This document shows positions 41,508-49,325 of a stretch of 49,497 bases of DNA, one piece after another. Positions within the stretch are counted from its first letter, which is position 1. Each line of letters starts with the position of its first letter. The notes under the pieces are model-generated. The model was not told the origin of the DNA, did no database searches, and saw only the letters and a program-made list of their open reading frames with translations. The position numbers were made by a program, and so were the translations under genes. Source of the DNA: Streptomyces sp. ISL-11 (GTDB taxonomy: Bacteria > Actinomycetota > Actinomycetes > Streptomycetales > Streptomycetaceae); assembly GCF_018614525.1 (NCBI RefSeq), contig NZ_JAGGOL010000125.1, positions 1 to 49,497 on the forward strand, given 5' to 3'.

Positions 41508-41962
41508 TCACTGCCACTCCAGGCGGATCACGCCGTCCGGCAGCCAACCCTCGACGCACCCCTCGGCAAGTCGCCCCACCTCGCCCCAGAACCCGCAGTC
41601 CCACCGCAGGTCCCGCAGCGGAAACCAGGCCGTGAAAGGGCCCGCACAGCCAACCGGGCCCGCGGCAGCACCCGGCTGCGCGCGCAGGACGTAGATGCGG
41701 TGCTGCTCGCGCCGTCCGGCGCCCACCGGTGCCCGATGAGGGCCCCGTAGCCGCACGGCGCCGTACAGGGCAGACAGCCGAGCAGCTGCCGGAGCTGCTC
41801 CTCGGGCAGAGCCCCGGCGGACAGCACGAGATGCGGCAGGCACCAAGCGCCAGGCGCCGCTACCTCGCCGGTGCGGCACAGCAGTATCCGCCGGTCATCG
41901 CTGATCACCAGCAGGTGCGCGATACGGGACAGCCGCGGCGCCGGCACGGTCGAAGGGGCCAT
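41508..41962 (-). pseudogene. Frameshifted Nudix-like gene
   Basis: The first half (MAPSTVPAPRLSRIAHLLVI, RRILLCRTGEVAAPGAWCLP) and the second half (RREQHRIYVLRAQPGAAAGP, FTAWFPLRDLRWDCGFWGEVGRLAEGCVEGWLPDGVIRLEW) are two frames of what looks like one Nudix-type hydrolase gene; the shift is near 41700. The catalytic Nudix box is not clear (GALPEEQLRQLLG is only reminiscent), so the gene may have been inactive earlier. Confidence 0.5.
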
Positions 41963-42186
41963 GAACGGATGAGAGCAGAGGGCACTGACAATCGACCCGC
42001 GTGTAGCTCCCGGTCAGAAGCCGTGCCATATCTCTCGACCAGTAACGCTGCGTTGCGGCGTGGAAAGTCCGCTGGTTGGTGCCCCACGAGAGGCCGACAC
42101 GGTGGGGTGGACCGAGATTCTCGTGGCGTTCAACCTGCAGAAGCGGCATCTACCCCTCCTCCCGAGGGGTGAGGTAGGAAGATCGG

Positions 42187-42915
42187 ATGATTCCTGTCTG
42201 CGGCCCTGAAGGCCCCATCCGCGTCACCACCGACTCGCGAGAAGCACCGCCTGCTGTGCGCGCTGTGCTGTTCGACTTCTCCGGCACGCTGTTCCAGATC
42301 GGAACGTATGCAGACAGAATCCGAGCGGCGTTAGCGCGGCCGGTAGACGACGCAGCGATGGACGTGCTGCTGAGCGGGCTCGAAGCCGGCCTGTCGGACC
42401 CCGAAGTCGTGGTGGCTCAGCGAGCGCGGGACGTTTCGGCCAAAGCCCATCGGCACGCTTTTACCACCTGGTATGCCTCAGTCCCGGAGCTGGCACCGGT
42501 GGCAGAGCTGCTCTATGAGCAGCTCAAAGCTCCCGAACACTGGGTGCCGTATACAGACAGCGAGTCCACGCTGATCCAGCTGAGGCGCGACGGCGTGGCC
42601 ATGGGAGTGGTCAGCGATGTGGGCTGGGACCTGCGGGCCACCTTCGCTCATCGCGGCCTGGACCGCTACTTCTCCTCCTGGACCCACTCCTTCGAGTTCG
42701 AAACGGAGAAGCCCGACCCGCTGCTGTTCCAGCATGCGTGCGGCGAGCTGGGCGTCGATCCGGCCGAAACCCTGATGGTGGGAGATCACCCCGCCAAAGA
42801 CGGCGGAGCCGTCAGCGCGGGACTGCGCGCCTATGTGCTCCCTGCCGGAGCCGCTCCCGGCGAGGTTCGGGGCCTTGACGCTGTCCTTCGGCTGGTCGGG
42901 GACGACTCATCCTGA
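42187..42915 (+). CDS. HAD-superfamily hydrolase
   Basis: A 242-residue HAD protein. Motif I is VLFDFSGTLF (nucleophile D30), motif II lies in GVVSDVGWD (S138-type), motif III is the Lys in ETEKPDPLLFQ, and motif IV is LMVGDHPAKDGGAV. In motif I the second Asp of D-x-D is Ser (DFSGT); this variant is known in actinomycete HAD proteins and may change phosphatase efficiency. Likely a small-molecule phosphatase or dehalogenase-type hydrolase. Start at ATG 42187, behind GGTAGGAAG. Monocistronic. Confidence 0.85.
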   Translation: MIPVCGPEGPIRVTTDSREAPPAVRAVLFDFSGTLFQIGTYADRIRAALARPVDDAAMDVLLSGLEAGLSDPEVVVAQRARDVSAKAHRHAFTTWYASVPELAPVAELLYEQLKAPEHWVPYTDSESTLIQLRRDGVAMGVVSDVGWDLRATFAHRGLDRYFSSWTHSFEFETEKPDPLLFQHACGELGVDPAETLMVGDHPAKDGGAVSAGLRAYVLPAGAAPGEVRGLDAVLRLVGDDSS

Positions 42916-43167
42916 GCTGCGCTGCCCTGGGCGCCCTCGCCTGACCCGACCCGACCCGAAAACCATGCTGCCCGCCGTGACGTGATCCAGCGCGCTCCAA
43001 CGAACACCTCAGCACCCGCCGGCAAACAGCATCCCCGCCGGGCAGCATCGCGTCTGCCGATGCGGCTTGCAGTTGGTTCACCCAATCTCTCTGTGGACGA
43101 TCACGTAATTCGGCTCTGTCGCTGATCTTGTGAGGTCTGAGTGTTGGCGTCCTCCCCCGTTGCCGGG

Positions 43168-43749
43168 TCAGGGTCTGCCCTGCCCCGTGATGCGCAGTGC
43201 GACCGCGATGTGGCTGTAGCCAGGGATAGGCAACCCGACGGCCTTCTCGTAGCGCACAGCGTCAGCGATCCCGAGTTTCTCGCCCGTGGAGAGTGTTCTG
43301 CTCGCCGTCCACAGCAGCATTCGCAGGGGTTCGTTCTGGACATCAAGGAGGGGGGCGGCAGACTCCAGCGGCACGCCGGTGCGAATGCGCCAGTCAGCTA
43401 CCGCAGCCCAGAAATCGCTCACGGTGTCCCAGCAGATCGCGCTTCGGGGTCCGAGCAGCAGACGTATCTCGTCAGGAGACCGAAGCGTGTCGAGGCCGTG
43501 GGACACGAGGTTCTGGAGGTTCTCCAGGAACGCGACGACGAACTCGTACTCGGCATCATCTTTCAGCAGTTCCTCGACGACCGCCAGAACCTCAGCGGTC
43601 GCGCCGTGGTCCCGCTGGGCTGCCCGAAAGGCGACCTGTCGGCAGACGTCCAAGTCGTCGGTGTTGTCCACCGGCCCTGGCTTAACACCCGCGATGTCGA
43701 GGAGCCGCCGTGACCGCCCGGCCGACCGTCGGCGCCATGGGATTCGCAT
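43168..43749 (-). CDS. 193-aa hypothetical protein inside the inverted-repeat segment
   Basis: A soluble helical protein: MRIPWRRRSAGRSRRLLDIAG, then DDLDVCRQVAFRAAQRDHGATAEVLAVVEELLKDDAEYEFVVAFLENLQNLVSHG, and SDFWAAVADWRIRTGVPLES. Acidic, with four tryptophans in the second half. No family recognised with confidence. The ATG at 43749 has AAAGGG at good distance upstream. Its GC content is lower than the neighbouring core-like genes, consistent with transfer. Confidence 0.65.
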   Translation of the reverse strand: MRIPWRRRSAGRSRRLLDIAGVKPGPVDNTDDLDVCRQVAFRAAQRDHGATAEVLAVVEELLKDDAEYEFVVAFLENLQNLVSHGLDTLRSPDEIRLLLGPRSAICWDTVSDFWAAVADWRIRTGVPLESAAPLLDVQNEPLRMLLWTASRTLSTGEKLGIADAVRYEKAVGLPIPGYSHIAVALRITGQGRP

Positions 43750-43872
43750 CGTGTCCCTTTCTGCTTGCAGCGATGGCGATCACGATCGCCCGTGGTCGGC
43801 CAGCATGACACGGCATTCCGAGCAGGCCGTTTAAGGGGGATCGACGTCAGGGCGAGCTTCGGTCTACCCAGC

Positions 43873-43906
43873 ATCACAAGATCGAGACTGTTGGTGATCT
43901 TGTGAT
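43873..43906. repeat. Inverted repeat ATCACAAGATC / GATCTTGTGAT
   Basis: Perfect 11-base arms around a 12-base spacer, between two genes. The GATCTTGTGA core also occurs next to the 43109 repeat and, inverted, next to the 44327 repeat, so it may be part of an insertion-sequence end or a shared operator. Confidence 0.65.
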
Positions 43907-43939
43907 GGACGGCCATCCACAGCTGGCCGGGGCGGGATC

Positions 43940-44302
43940 GTGGAGCAGTCGGGGAAGGTTCGGGTTCACTCGCCCGTCGGAACCGCCGTGGTGCTCTGGC
44001 GCGATGGTCCGGAGTCGGCGGACCACCGGCACCACGTCGAGTGGACCGTGGACGAGGACATTCTCTGGGGGCGCAACACGCAGGCTGCCGCTCTTGCCGA
44101 ACCGGGTCTCTGGCAGGAACGCGATCACGTGGTCCTGCGTGGCAGGCTTGCCCTGCACGACGACGACGTGGCGACCCTGGAGGTATGTGGCGCGCACGTC
44201 ATGTTCGACGTCGCCGCGCCGCTCCCTGAAGGCAGCGACGGCGCCTGGGTGGAGATCCGCGTCGAAACGGACAGTGTCGCCCTCTGTTCCTTTGAGATCT
44301 GA
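43940..44302 (+). CDS. 120-aa hypothetical protein inside the inverted-repeat segment
   Basis: A soluble, mainly beta protein: VRVHSPVGTAVVLWRDG, HHVEWTVDEDILWGRNTQ, VVLRGRLALHDDDVATLEVCGAHVMFDV and WVEIRVETDSVALCSFEI. Acidic with alternating strands, unlike any family I can name. GTG at 43940 is the likely start (GTGGAGCAGTCGGGG); no strong ribosome binding site. Flanked by inverted copies of the CTGTTGGTG...CTTGTGATG motif. Confidence 0.6.
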   Translation: MEQSGKVRVHSPVGTAVVLWRDGPESADHRHHVEWTVDEDILWGRNTQAAALAEPGLWQERDHVVLRGRLALHDDDVATLEVCGAHVMFDVAAPLPEGSDGAWVEIRVETDSVALCSFEI

Positions 44303-44595
44303 CATCACAAGACACCAACAGCATCCAAGATCTGCGACAGAGCCGAAAGCTGGGGAAATGCGTGACCGGCGACACTTCCCCAGCCTCCGCTCACCGAGCG
44401 TCATTGATCAGGGGATTAAGCACAGCTAGTCAGGCTCGGCGTGCAGGCCCGGACGGCTGCAACATGGCGCGCCAGGTGCTGCTTGAGGAGGTCGGCCGTG
44501 GAGGCGCCCACGGTGACGGGTCGCCCCAACACCGCCGTTCCGGCCTGACCGGTCTCTCCGCATAGCCGCAGGCTGGCTATGTCCCTGGAAGATCA

Positions 44596-47163
44596 CTACT
44601 TCCGCCTGCCCGCCGTGGTGGTGGTCCAGCGCATGCCGAGGGTGTCGAGGTCGGCCCGGCGTTGTTCGGTGAGTTTGTCGGCTCGTTTCCTAATGTTGTC
44701 GAGCACCATGCCGAGCTTTACCGCCTCGGACCTCTCAGCGCCGTCCTGACGGCTAGGCAGGCCGTCCTCCGGCGCCAGACGCTCGACGTGCTTTCGGGAG
44801 ACGTTCAAATGACCCTCACGGGCGTGGAACTGGCGTGCTGCGCAGAGGTTGAGCGCCCACTTGTCCTCCTGGGTCCGCTTCACGGGCCGTTCTTCCTCCA
44901 TGGCCTCGGTGATGCCGAGGACGTTCTCGCACAGCCACTGCTGAGCGGGTTGGAGAGCGTCCCACCCGAGCTGGCAGGACATCACCCAGCGGCCGAGGTC
45001 TTCTCCCTGGACCAGGAGTTCGCCGGGCACGGCCGGTGCTGTCCCGCCTGCCTGGAGGTGGGCTTGGGTGAGGCGGAAGCAGCGCTGCCACCCAGTGTCC
45101 CAGGCAGGGCACCATCCGGGGTCGATGTCCTCCAGGGCCTCGCGCCGCGCCTCGGTCAGAACTTTGGTGGTGGACTCGACAAGGAGGCCGGCCTCCCGGC
45201 GCTCACGGATTCGGTCCGCCAGCCTGCCGGCCGTTCGCATGTTCTTCGCCCAGGTCCCGACCGGGTAGCCGTCCCAGACGGCGGTGGCCGGCGGGAGGAA
45301 GTGCCCGTGCACCGCTGCCCAGGCGCGGGCGGCGGCGAGCCCTTCGTCGAAGGCGACTTCCTGGTGCGACCACACCATCCCGAGCTGGTCCAGCTCGGCG
45401 ACACGGGGCTGGGCGAGGTGTCCGGCCTTGTTGAACCTGCGCTGGTCCGCCAGCCATGTCCCCAGCGGGAATCCGCCCGGCGACCAGTCGTCGGGGGTGA
45501 CGAAGTCGTAGGACACCCGCAGTTCCTCGGTCCCGGTCTCCTTCACGTACCGCACGCACGCCTCGATCCCGCGCCGCCAGAACGCGTTCTCCGGCTCGAT
45601 CACCCGCAGCTTCACGAACCGCGCCAGCATCGCCGGATCCCGCGGCGTGGAGAACTTCAGCAGCTCCCGCGCGGGCCCACTCGGGAGCTGCTCACCCTCC
45701 ACCTGCTCTTGGCCGCCATCGCCGGCGCCTGGCTCACCCGCCCAGGCTTCCTCCTGCGGCCCGTAACTCCCGCTGCGCACACGCGGGTCGGCGAGCGCTT
45801 CGATGGTGTCGATGTCGTGCGCGCGGAGCGCTTCAAGGATCTTTGCCAGGGCCCCGTACGCCTCCGAGGTCAGCATTTCGTCCGGACTTTCACCCGGCGC
45901 GAGAAATACTGGAACGATCAGCGAGGCAATTTTCCCCTCGCCGGGCTTCATGCGAAGGGCGCGGCCGACCATTTGCACGATGTCGACCATCGACCCTCGC
46001 GCATCACAAAAGGCGACCGCATCACAATTAGCTGTATCGACGCCTTCACCCAGCACCTTCACCGAGCTGAGCACACGCAGCGCGGCCGGCCGGAGCCCCT
46101 GCCCGTCGTCGATGACGTCCGAGGCGAACTCGGTGAGCACGGCCCGCCGGTGGCCGGGGGAGTGCTCGCCGTACAGCCAGTCGGCCCACACCCGTTCCGG
46201 CTGGGGGAACCGCCGCGGATCCTCCTCCCGCAGCCGCGTCGCGACGTCGACGACCCCGGCGGCCATGGCCTCGGCCTCGCTGACCTTGCTGTGGAACGCC
46301 AGGACCTTCCGCAGGTTCTCCTGCGTGGCCGCCGTCAGCACGCCGGTCTGGAGCGCTGCCAGCCGCGCTCCGCGTGCCACGTCGGAGCCGGGGCCGGCCG
46401 CCTGACGAGCCTCGTGGAGCTCGGGATCGGCGATATCCACGCACACCACCTGGTACGGCGCGACCAGGCCGCGGCTGATGGCCTCGGACAGGGTCAACTT
46501 GAACGCCACCGGCCCGAACACCGGCGAGTCCGGGTCCATGCTCGCGATCAGCCGCGGCTGCCCGTACCCGTCCCCGCGCGCGTCCTCGGGCGCTTCCCAG
46601 ATCCTGCGCGTGGCCGTCATGTACAGCCGGCGCACCGCCGGGATCTTCTCCTGGTCGTGTACGGCCGCCCATGGCTTGCCCGCGTCCCCGCTGGTGCGGT
46701 GCGCCTCGTCCACGACCATCAGGTCCCACACCCCCAGCCCTGCCGCATGCGCGCGCTGGAGGATGCCGAGGCCGACAGCGGCATACGTGGCAAACACCAC
46801 CAACCGCTCCGACCCCTGTACCCAGGCGACCAGTTCCCGCGGATCCGTTGTACACGGCACGCCGTCGGAATCCTCGGCCCGGAGCGAGCAGACCCCCACC
46901 ATCGCCCCCGTACGGCCTCCCTCGCGCCACGCGGCCGCCGTCTGGACCAACAGATCGAGCGTCGGCACCAGGACCAGCACCCGCCGCGCACTCAGTTTCT
47001 GAGCTGTTTCAGCGGCGATGAGGGTCTTGCCTGAGCCTGTGGCGGCGATGACCTGTGTCCGCAGTCCCTGCGGTGGCATGAGCCCGCTGGCGGGCGTCTG
47101 TAGGACGCGGAGAACGGCATCGACCGCCTCCACCTGATGTGGGAACAGCTCTTTCCCCCGCAT
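44596..47163 (-). CDS. Telomere-proximal DEAD/DEAH helicase with helicase-associated repeats
   Basis: An 855-residue superfamily 2 helicase. Motif I is ATGSGKT (K46), motif II DEAH (152-155), motif III TAT, motif VI QMVGRALR. The second RecA domain ends near 440, followed by a linker and three or four helicase-associated (HA) repeats of the form W-x-x-x-L-x-x-A-x-x-F/Y...G (for example WAAVHGHFLPPATAVWDGYPVGTWAKNMR). Helicases with HA repeats are the terminal helicase-like genes of Streptomyces chromosome ends (ttrA group), which are linked to conjugative transfer of the chromosome; the location beside hairpins supports this. Start at ATG 47163. A second, truncated 5' copy lies outside it at 48813-48925. 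Confidence 0.85.
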   Translation of the reverse strand: MRGKELFPHQVEAVDAVLRVLQTPASGLMPPQGLRTQVIAATGSGKTLIAAETAQKLSARRVLVLVPTLDLLVQTAAAWREGGRTGAMVGVCSLRAEDSDGVPCTTDPRELVAWVQGSERLVVFATYAAVGLGILQRAHAAGLGVWDLMVVDEAHRTSGDAGKPWAAVHDQEKIPAVRRLYMTATRRIWEAPEDARGDGYGQPRLIASMDPDSPVFGPVAFKLTLSEAISRGLVAPYQVVCVDIADPELHEARQAAGPGSDVARGARLAALQTGVLTAATQENLRKVLAFHSKVSEAEAMAAGVVDVATRLREEDPRRFPQPERVWADWLYGEHSPGHRRAVLTEFASDVIDDGQGLRPAALRVLSSVKVLGEGVDTANCDAVAFCDARGSMVDIVQMVGRALRMKPGEGKIASLIVPVFLAPGESPDEMLTSEAYGALAKILEALRAHDIDTIEALADPRVRSGSYGPQEEAWAGEPGAGDGGQEQVEGEQLPSGPARELLKFSTPRDPAMLARFVKLRVIEPENAFWRRGIEACVRYVKETGTEELRVSYDFVTPDDWSPGGFPLGTWLADQRRFNKAGHLAQPRVAELDQLGMVWSHQEVAFDEGLAAARAWAAVHGHFLPPATAVWDGYPVGTWAKNMRTAGRLADRIRERREAGLLVESTTKVLTEARREALEDIDPGWCPAWDTGWQRCFRLTQAHLQAGGTAPAVPGELLVQGEDLGRWVMSCQLGWDALQPAQQWLCENVLGITEAMEEERPVKRTQEDKWALNLCAARQFHAREGHLNVSRKHVERLAPEDGLPSRQDGAERSEAVKLGMVLDNIRKRADKLTEQRRADLDTLGMRWTTTTAGRRK

Positions 47164-47489
47164 ATGTTTCCCCTTCTGGCCCGTGTTTTCTGGGCTGGTG
47201 GTCGTTTCCCTTGAAGGGGAACGGGTCGTCCGGTTGTGAGACGTACGAGTGGCGCTCAGCGATACATGGCATGGCCTGTGAACAGGGACGATGCGTGTTG
47301 TCTCCTACTGCATGTCCCGTACCGTCCTCGCGGCCCGGTGCGCGAGAGGCGGCTGCGGACCCTCTGGCATCAGCTGGAGGAAGGCGACTCTGTGCCGCTC
47401 GTACGCACCGTGCCGTCCCGCCTTCTATCAAGCAGCCCGATCGTGCGTCACGATGGACGTGCTGTTCCGATGCCGAAGGGGGAACTGCT
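47164..47489. other. Divergent promoter region between helicase and peptide gene
   Basis: About 325 bases between the helicase start and the small peptide gene. Plus-strand frames in this stretch (continuing into the peptide frame) look like non-coding shadow without ribosome binding sites. It must hold promoters for the helicase and for the peptide-methyltransferase pair. Confidence 0.45.
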
Positions 47490-47603
47490 GTGGCCAAGCA
47501 TGAGAAGCCGCCGCCGGATCCGTCGCAGGGCAAGCCGCCCCCCGGGAACACGGACGGACAAGTACCGCCCCCGCCTCCTTCCGATGGCAAGCACAAGAAG
47601 TAG
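47490..47603 (+). CDS. 37-aa Pro/Lys-rich peptide, candidate RiPP precursor
   Basis: A GTG-start open frame of 37 residues behind AAGGGGGA. The peptide begins MAKHEKPPPDPSQGKPPP and ends GNTDGQVPPPPPSDGKHKK. It is basic (six Lys, two His against four acids) and has Asp-Gly steps at D22-G23 and D32-G33 in a Pro-rich, structure-breaking background. The stop is five bases before the start of a PIMT-type methyltransferase gene. A basic, Asp-Gly-containing peptide with its own PIMT homologue is the arrangement of imiditide-type RiPPs, in which an Asp becomes a stable aspartimide. D22 in NTDGQV is the best guess for the modified site. The role is inferred; the gene itself is supported by frame, ribosome binding site and coupling. 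Confidence 0.65.
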   Translation: MAKHEKPPPDPSQGKPPPGNTDGQVPPPPPSDGKHKK

Positions 47604-47608
47604 GAGCT

Positions 47609-48763
47609 GTGGCCCAGTTCGATAAGGAGCGCCGGCGCCTGGCAGCCGACATGACCCGGCGTGGCACCTGGCCCGCCCGGTCCCCGTGGATCCGCGCGGC
47701 CATCGACGCCCTGCCCCGCCATCAGTTCGCCCCGGACCGCCTCTGGCACTGGGACGGCCACGCCTACGTACCCGTGGACAGAAGTGACGATGCCGCACGC
47801 TGGGCGGCCGAGGTATACGCCAGCCCGGATGCCGCGGCGGTCACCCAGGTCACCGCCGGGCTGGCGACCTCGAGCCTGTCCTGCCAGGCGGTCGTGGTCG
47901 ACATGCTCGACTCCCTCCTACTCGAACCCGGGCAGCGGGTTCTGGAACTGGGCACCGGCACAGGCTGGAACGCCGCCCTGCTCGCGTGGCGGACGGGCCC
48001 GGGCCAGGTGATCAGTGTCGAAGTAGACCCGGACCTCGCGACGCCGGCCCGCACGCGCCTGGATGCGCTACATCCCGGAGTCATGGTGAAGGTTGGGGAC
48101 GGTGCTGCGGGCTGGCCCCTGGGGGCGCCGTACGAACGCGTCATCTCGACGTACGCTGTGGAGTACCTCCCGTGGGCGTGGGTGGAACAGACCCGACCCG
48201 GGGGCAGGATCGTCACCCCCTGGGGGCAGCTGGGACACGTGGCGCTCACCGTCGCCGACGACGGCCAGTCGGCCAGCGGCTGGGTCCAGGGCCTCGCCCA
48301 GTTCATGCCGGCCCGCAGCACCACCACCCACCGCGCCCACGGCTTCGGCCAGGTACGCGGCACCCAGGCAGCCGACGACAAACGGCCCTTCGTGCGCGAC
48401 CTTCAACCCCTCCAACAGGACTGGCACCTGCGCTTCGCCGTGCGCGTCGCACTGCCGGACGTCCAGATCACCATGGCCGAGGACGGTGACGGGCTCAACG
48501 CCTGGATCCACGACGGCATCGCTTCCTGGGCGGTGCTCTCCGCCCTCGGGGACGGCACAACCGTCGTCGACCAGGGCGGGCCACGCCGCCTGGCCGACGA
48601 GCTCGAGGAAGCCTGGGACCGCTGGATCACGGCGGGCAGTCCCGAGCTGTACGACTTCGGCATGACGATCAAAGCGGACGGCACGCAGTACATGTGGGCC
48701 AACGATGCAGCCACGGGACCTCGATGGCCGATCCACCGCACGGATCATCCCGCCATCGCCTGA
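47609..48763 (+). CDS. Extended PIMT-type O-methyltransferase, RiPP-associated
   Basis: A 384-residue protein. The N-terminal two thirds are a protein-L-isoaspartate O-methyltransferase-like domain: AAIDALPRHQFAPDRLWHWDGHAYVPV, VTAGLATSSLSCQAVVVDMLD, LELGTGTGWNAALLA (the SAM-binding motif I at about 112-126) and VISVEVDPDL. It lacks the usual DG-Y-G-W start of housekeeping PIMT and carries a C-terminal extension of about 130-150 residues, as seen in PIMTs that modify RiPP precursors (graspetides, lanthipeptides, imiditides). The family methylates an Asp side chain, which then closes to an aspartimide. GTG at 47609, five bases after the peptide stop, implies translational coupling. No ATP-grasp or lanthionine gene is present. 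Confidence 0.85.
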   Translation: MAQFDKERRRLAADMTRRGTWPARSPWIRAAIDALPRHQFAPDRLWHWDGHAYVPVDRSDDAARWAAEVYASPDAAAVTQVTAGLATSSLSCQAVVVDMLDSLLLEPGQRVLELGTGTGWNAALLAWRTGPGQVISVEVDPDLATPARTRLDALHPGVMVKVGDGAAGWPLGAPYERVISTYAVEYLPWAWVEQTRPGGRIVTPWGQLGHVALTVADDGQSASGWVQGLAQFMPARSTTTHRAHGFGQVRGTQAADDKRPFVRDLQPLQQDWHLRFAVRVALPDVQITMAEDGDGLNAWIHDGIASWAVLSALGDGTTVVDQGGPRRLADELEEAWDRWITAGSPELYDFGMTIKADGTQYMWANDAATGPRWPIHRTDHPAIA

Positions 48764-48812
48764 CGCAGAATCATGAAACAGGCCGGAGGAATACGCCGGT
48801 TCATCTCCCAAT

Positions 48813-48925
48813 GAGACCTGTGTCCGTAGTCCCTGGGGCGGCATGGGTCCACCGGCGGGTGCCTGTAGGTCCCTCAGCACGACGTCTACTGCTTCCACTT
48901 GATGCGGGAACAGCTTCCCCGGCAT
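48813..48925 (-). pseudogene. Truncated 5' copy of the telomere helicase gene
   Basis: Reads MPGKLFPHQVEAVDVVLRDL then QAPAGGPMPPQGLRTQV, matching the first 38 residues of the helicase (MRGKELFPHQVEAVDAVLRV...). The match stops just before Walker A, where the sequence becomes unrelated. It is in the same orientation as the intact gene and lies between the methyltransferase and the telomere, so it marks an older chromosome end or a recombination boundary. Confidence 0.88.
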
Positions 48926-49325
48926 TCGCTCCTCTTTCCAATTGCTGCTCTGACATTTTCGACACGCGCTTTAACGGTCACTGGAACCCGGTTTTTCAAT
49001 CGAATTACCGGAAACCGGAAAGACTTGCACGAGCCAGTTTGTGGCCGTTTATTAAGTTGCCCGCCATCCTCAGCGGAGCTCGTCCAACCCCCGTGTCGGG
49101 GGTGGCCTGATCCCCCATAAGGTAGCGGCTCACTCAAGATGACGCACACGGGTCGTGGGAACTGTTCAGAAATGACCAGTCCTGCTACCGTGGGCTCCAA
49201 GGCAGTTCTGGCTCCCTCCTGTTCTCGGGCAGGCCGTTTCCAGACGTGCGGCACACCGTCAGGACCCACTCCACCTGAAACCGTCAACCGACACTGCGCC
49301 AACTCCCGCCCCCAGTCAGCCTGTA
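48926..49325. other. Subtelomeric non-coding stretch
   Basis: About 400 bases with no credible gene. It is less GC-rich than the rest of the window (for example CGGTTTTTCAATCGAATTACC and CGTTTATTAAGTTGC near 48990-49060). Unlike the final 172 bases, no regular hairpins were seen. Confidence 0.5.

Larger units (their letters stand above)
43109..44347. mobile_element. 1.24-kb segment bounded by 21-bp inverted repeats, without transposase
   Basis: TTCGGCTCTGTCGCTGATCTT at 43109-43129 and AAGATCTGCGACAGAGCCGAA at 44327-44347 are inverted repeats with 20 of 21 matches. GGCTC-type ends are used by several insertion-sequence families. Inside are two small genes in convergent-to-divergent arrangement (43168-43749 minus, 43940-44302 plus) and no transposase. 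No target duplication is visible (CGTAATTC left, GAAAGCTG right). It could be a non-autonomous transposon carrying cargo genes, or two relic ends. Confidence 0.45.

Noticed and set aside
41895..42149. Minus-strand 84-codon frame between the Nudix relic and the HAD gene
   Set aside because: No ribosome binding site and no recognised similarity; could be chance.
44662..47034. 790-codon plus-strand frame opposite the helicase
   Set aside because: A shadow of the helicase gene without ribosome binding site or family resemblance.
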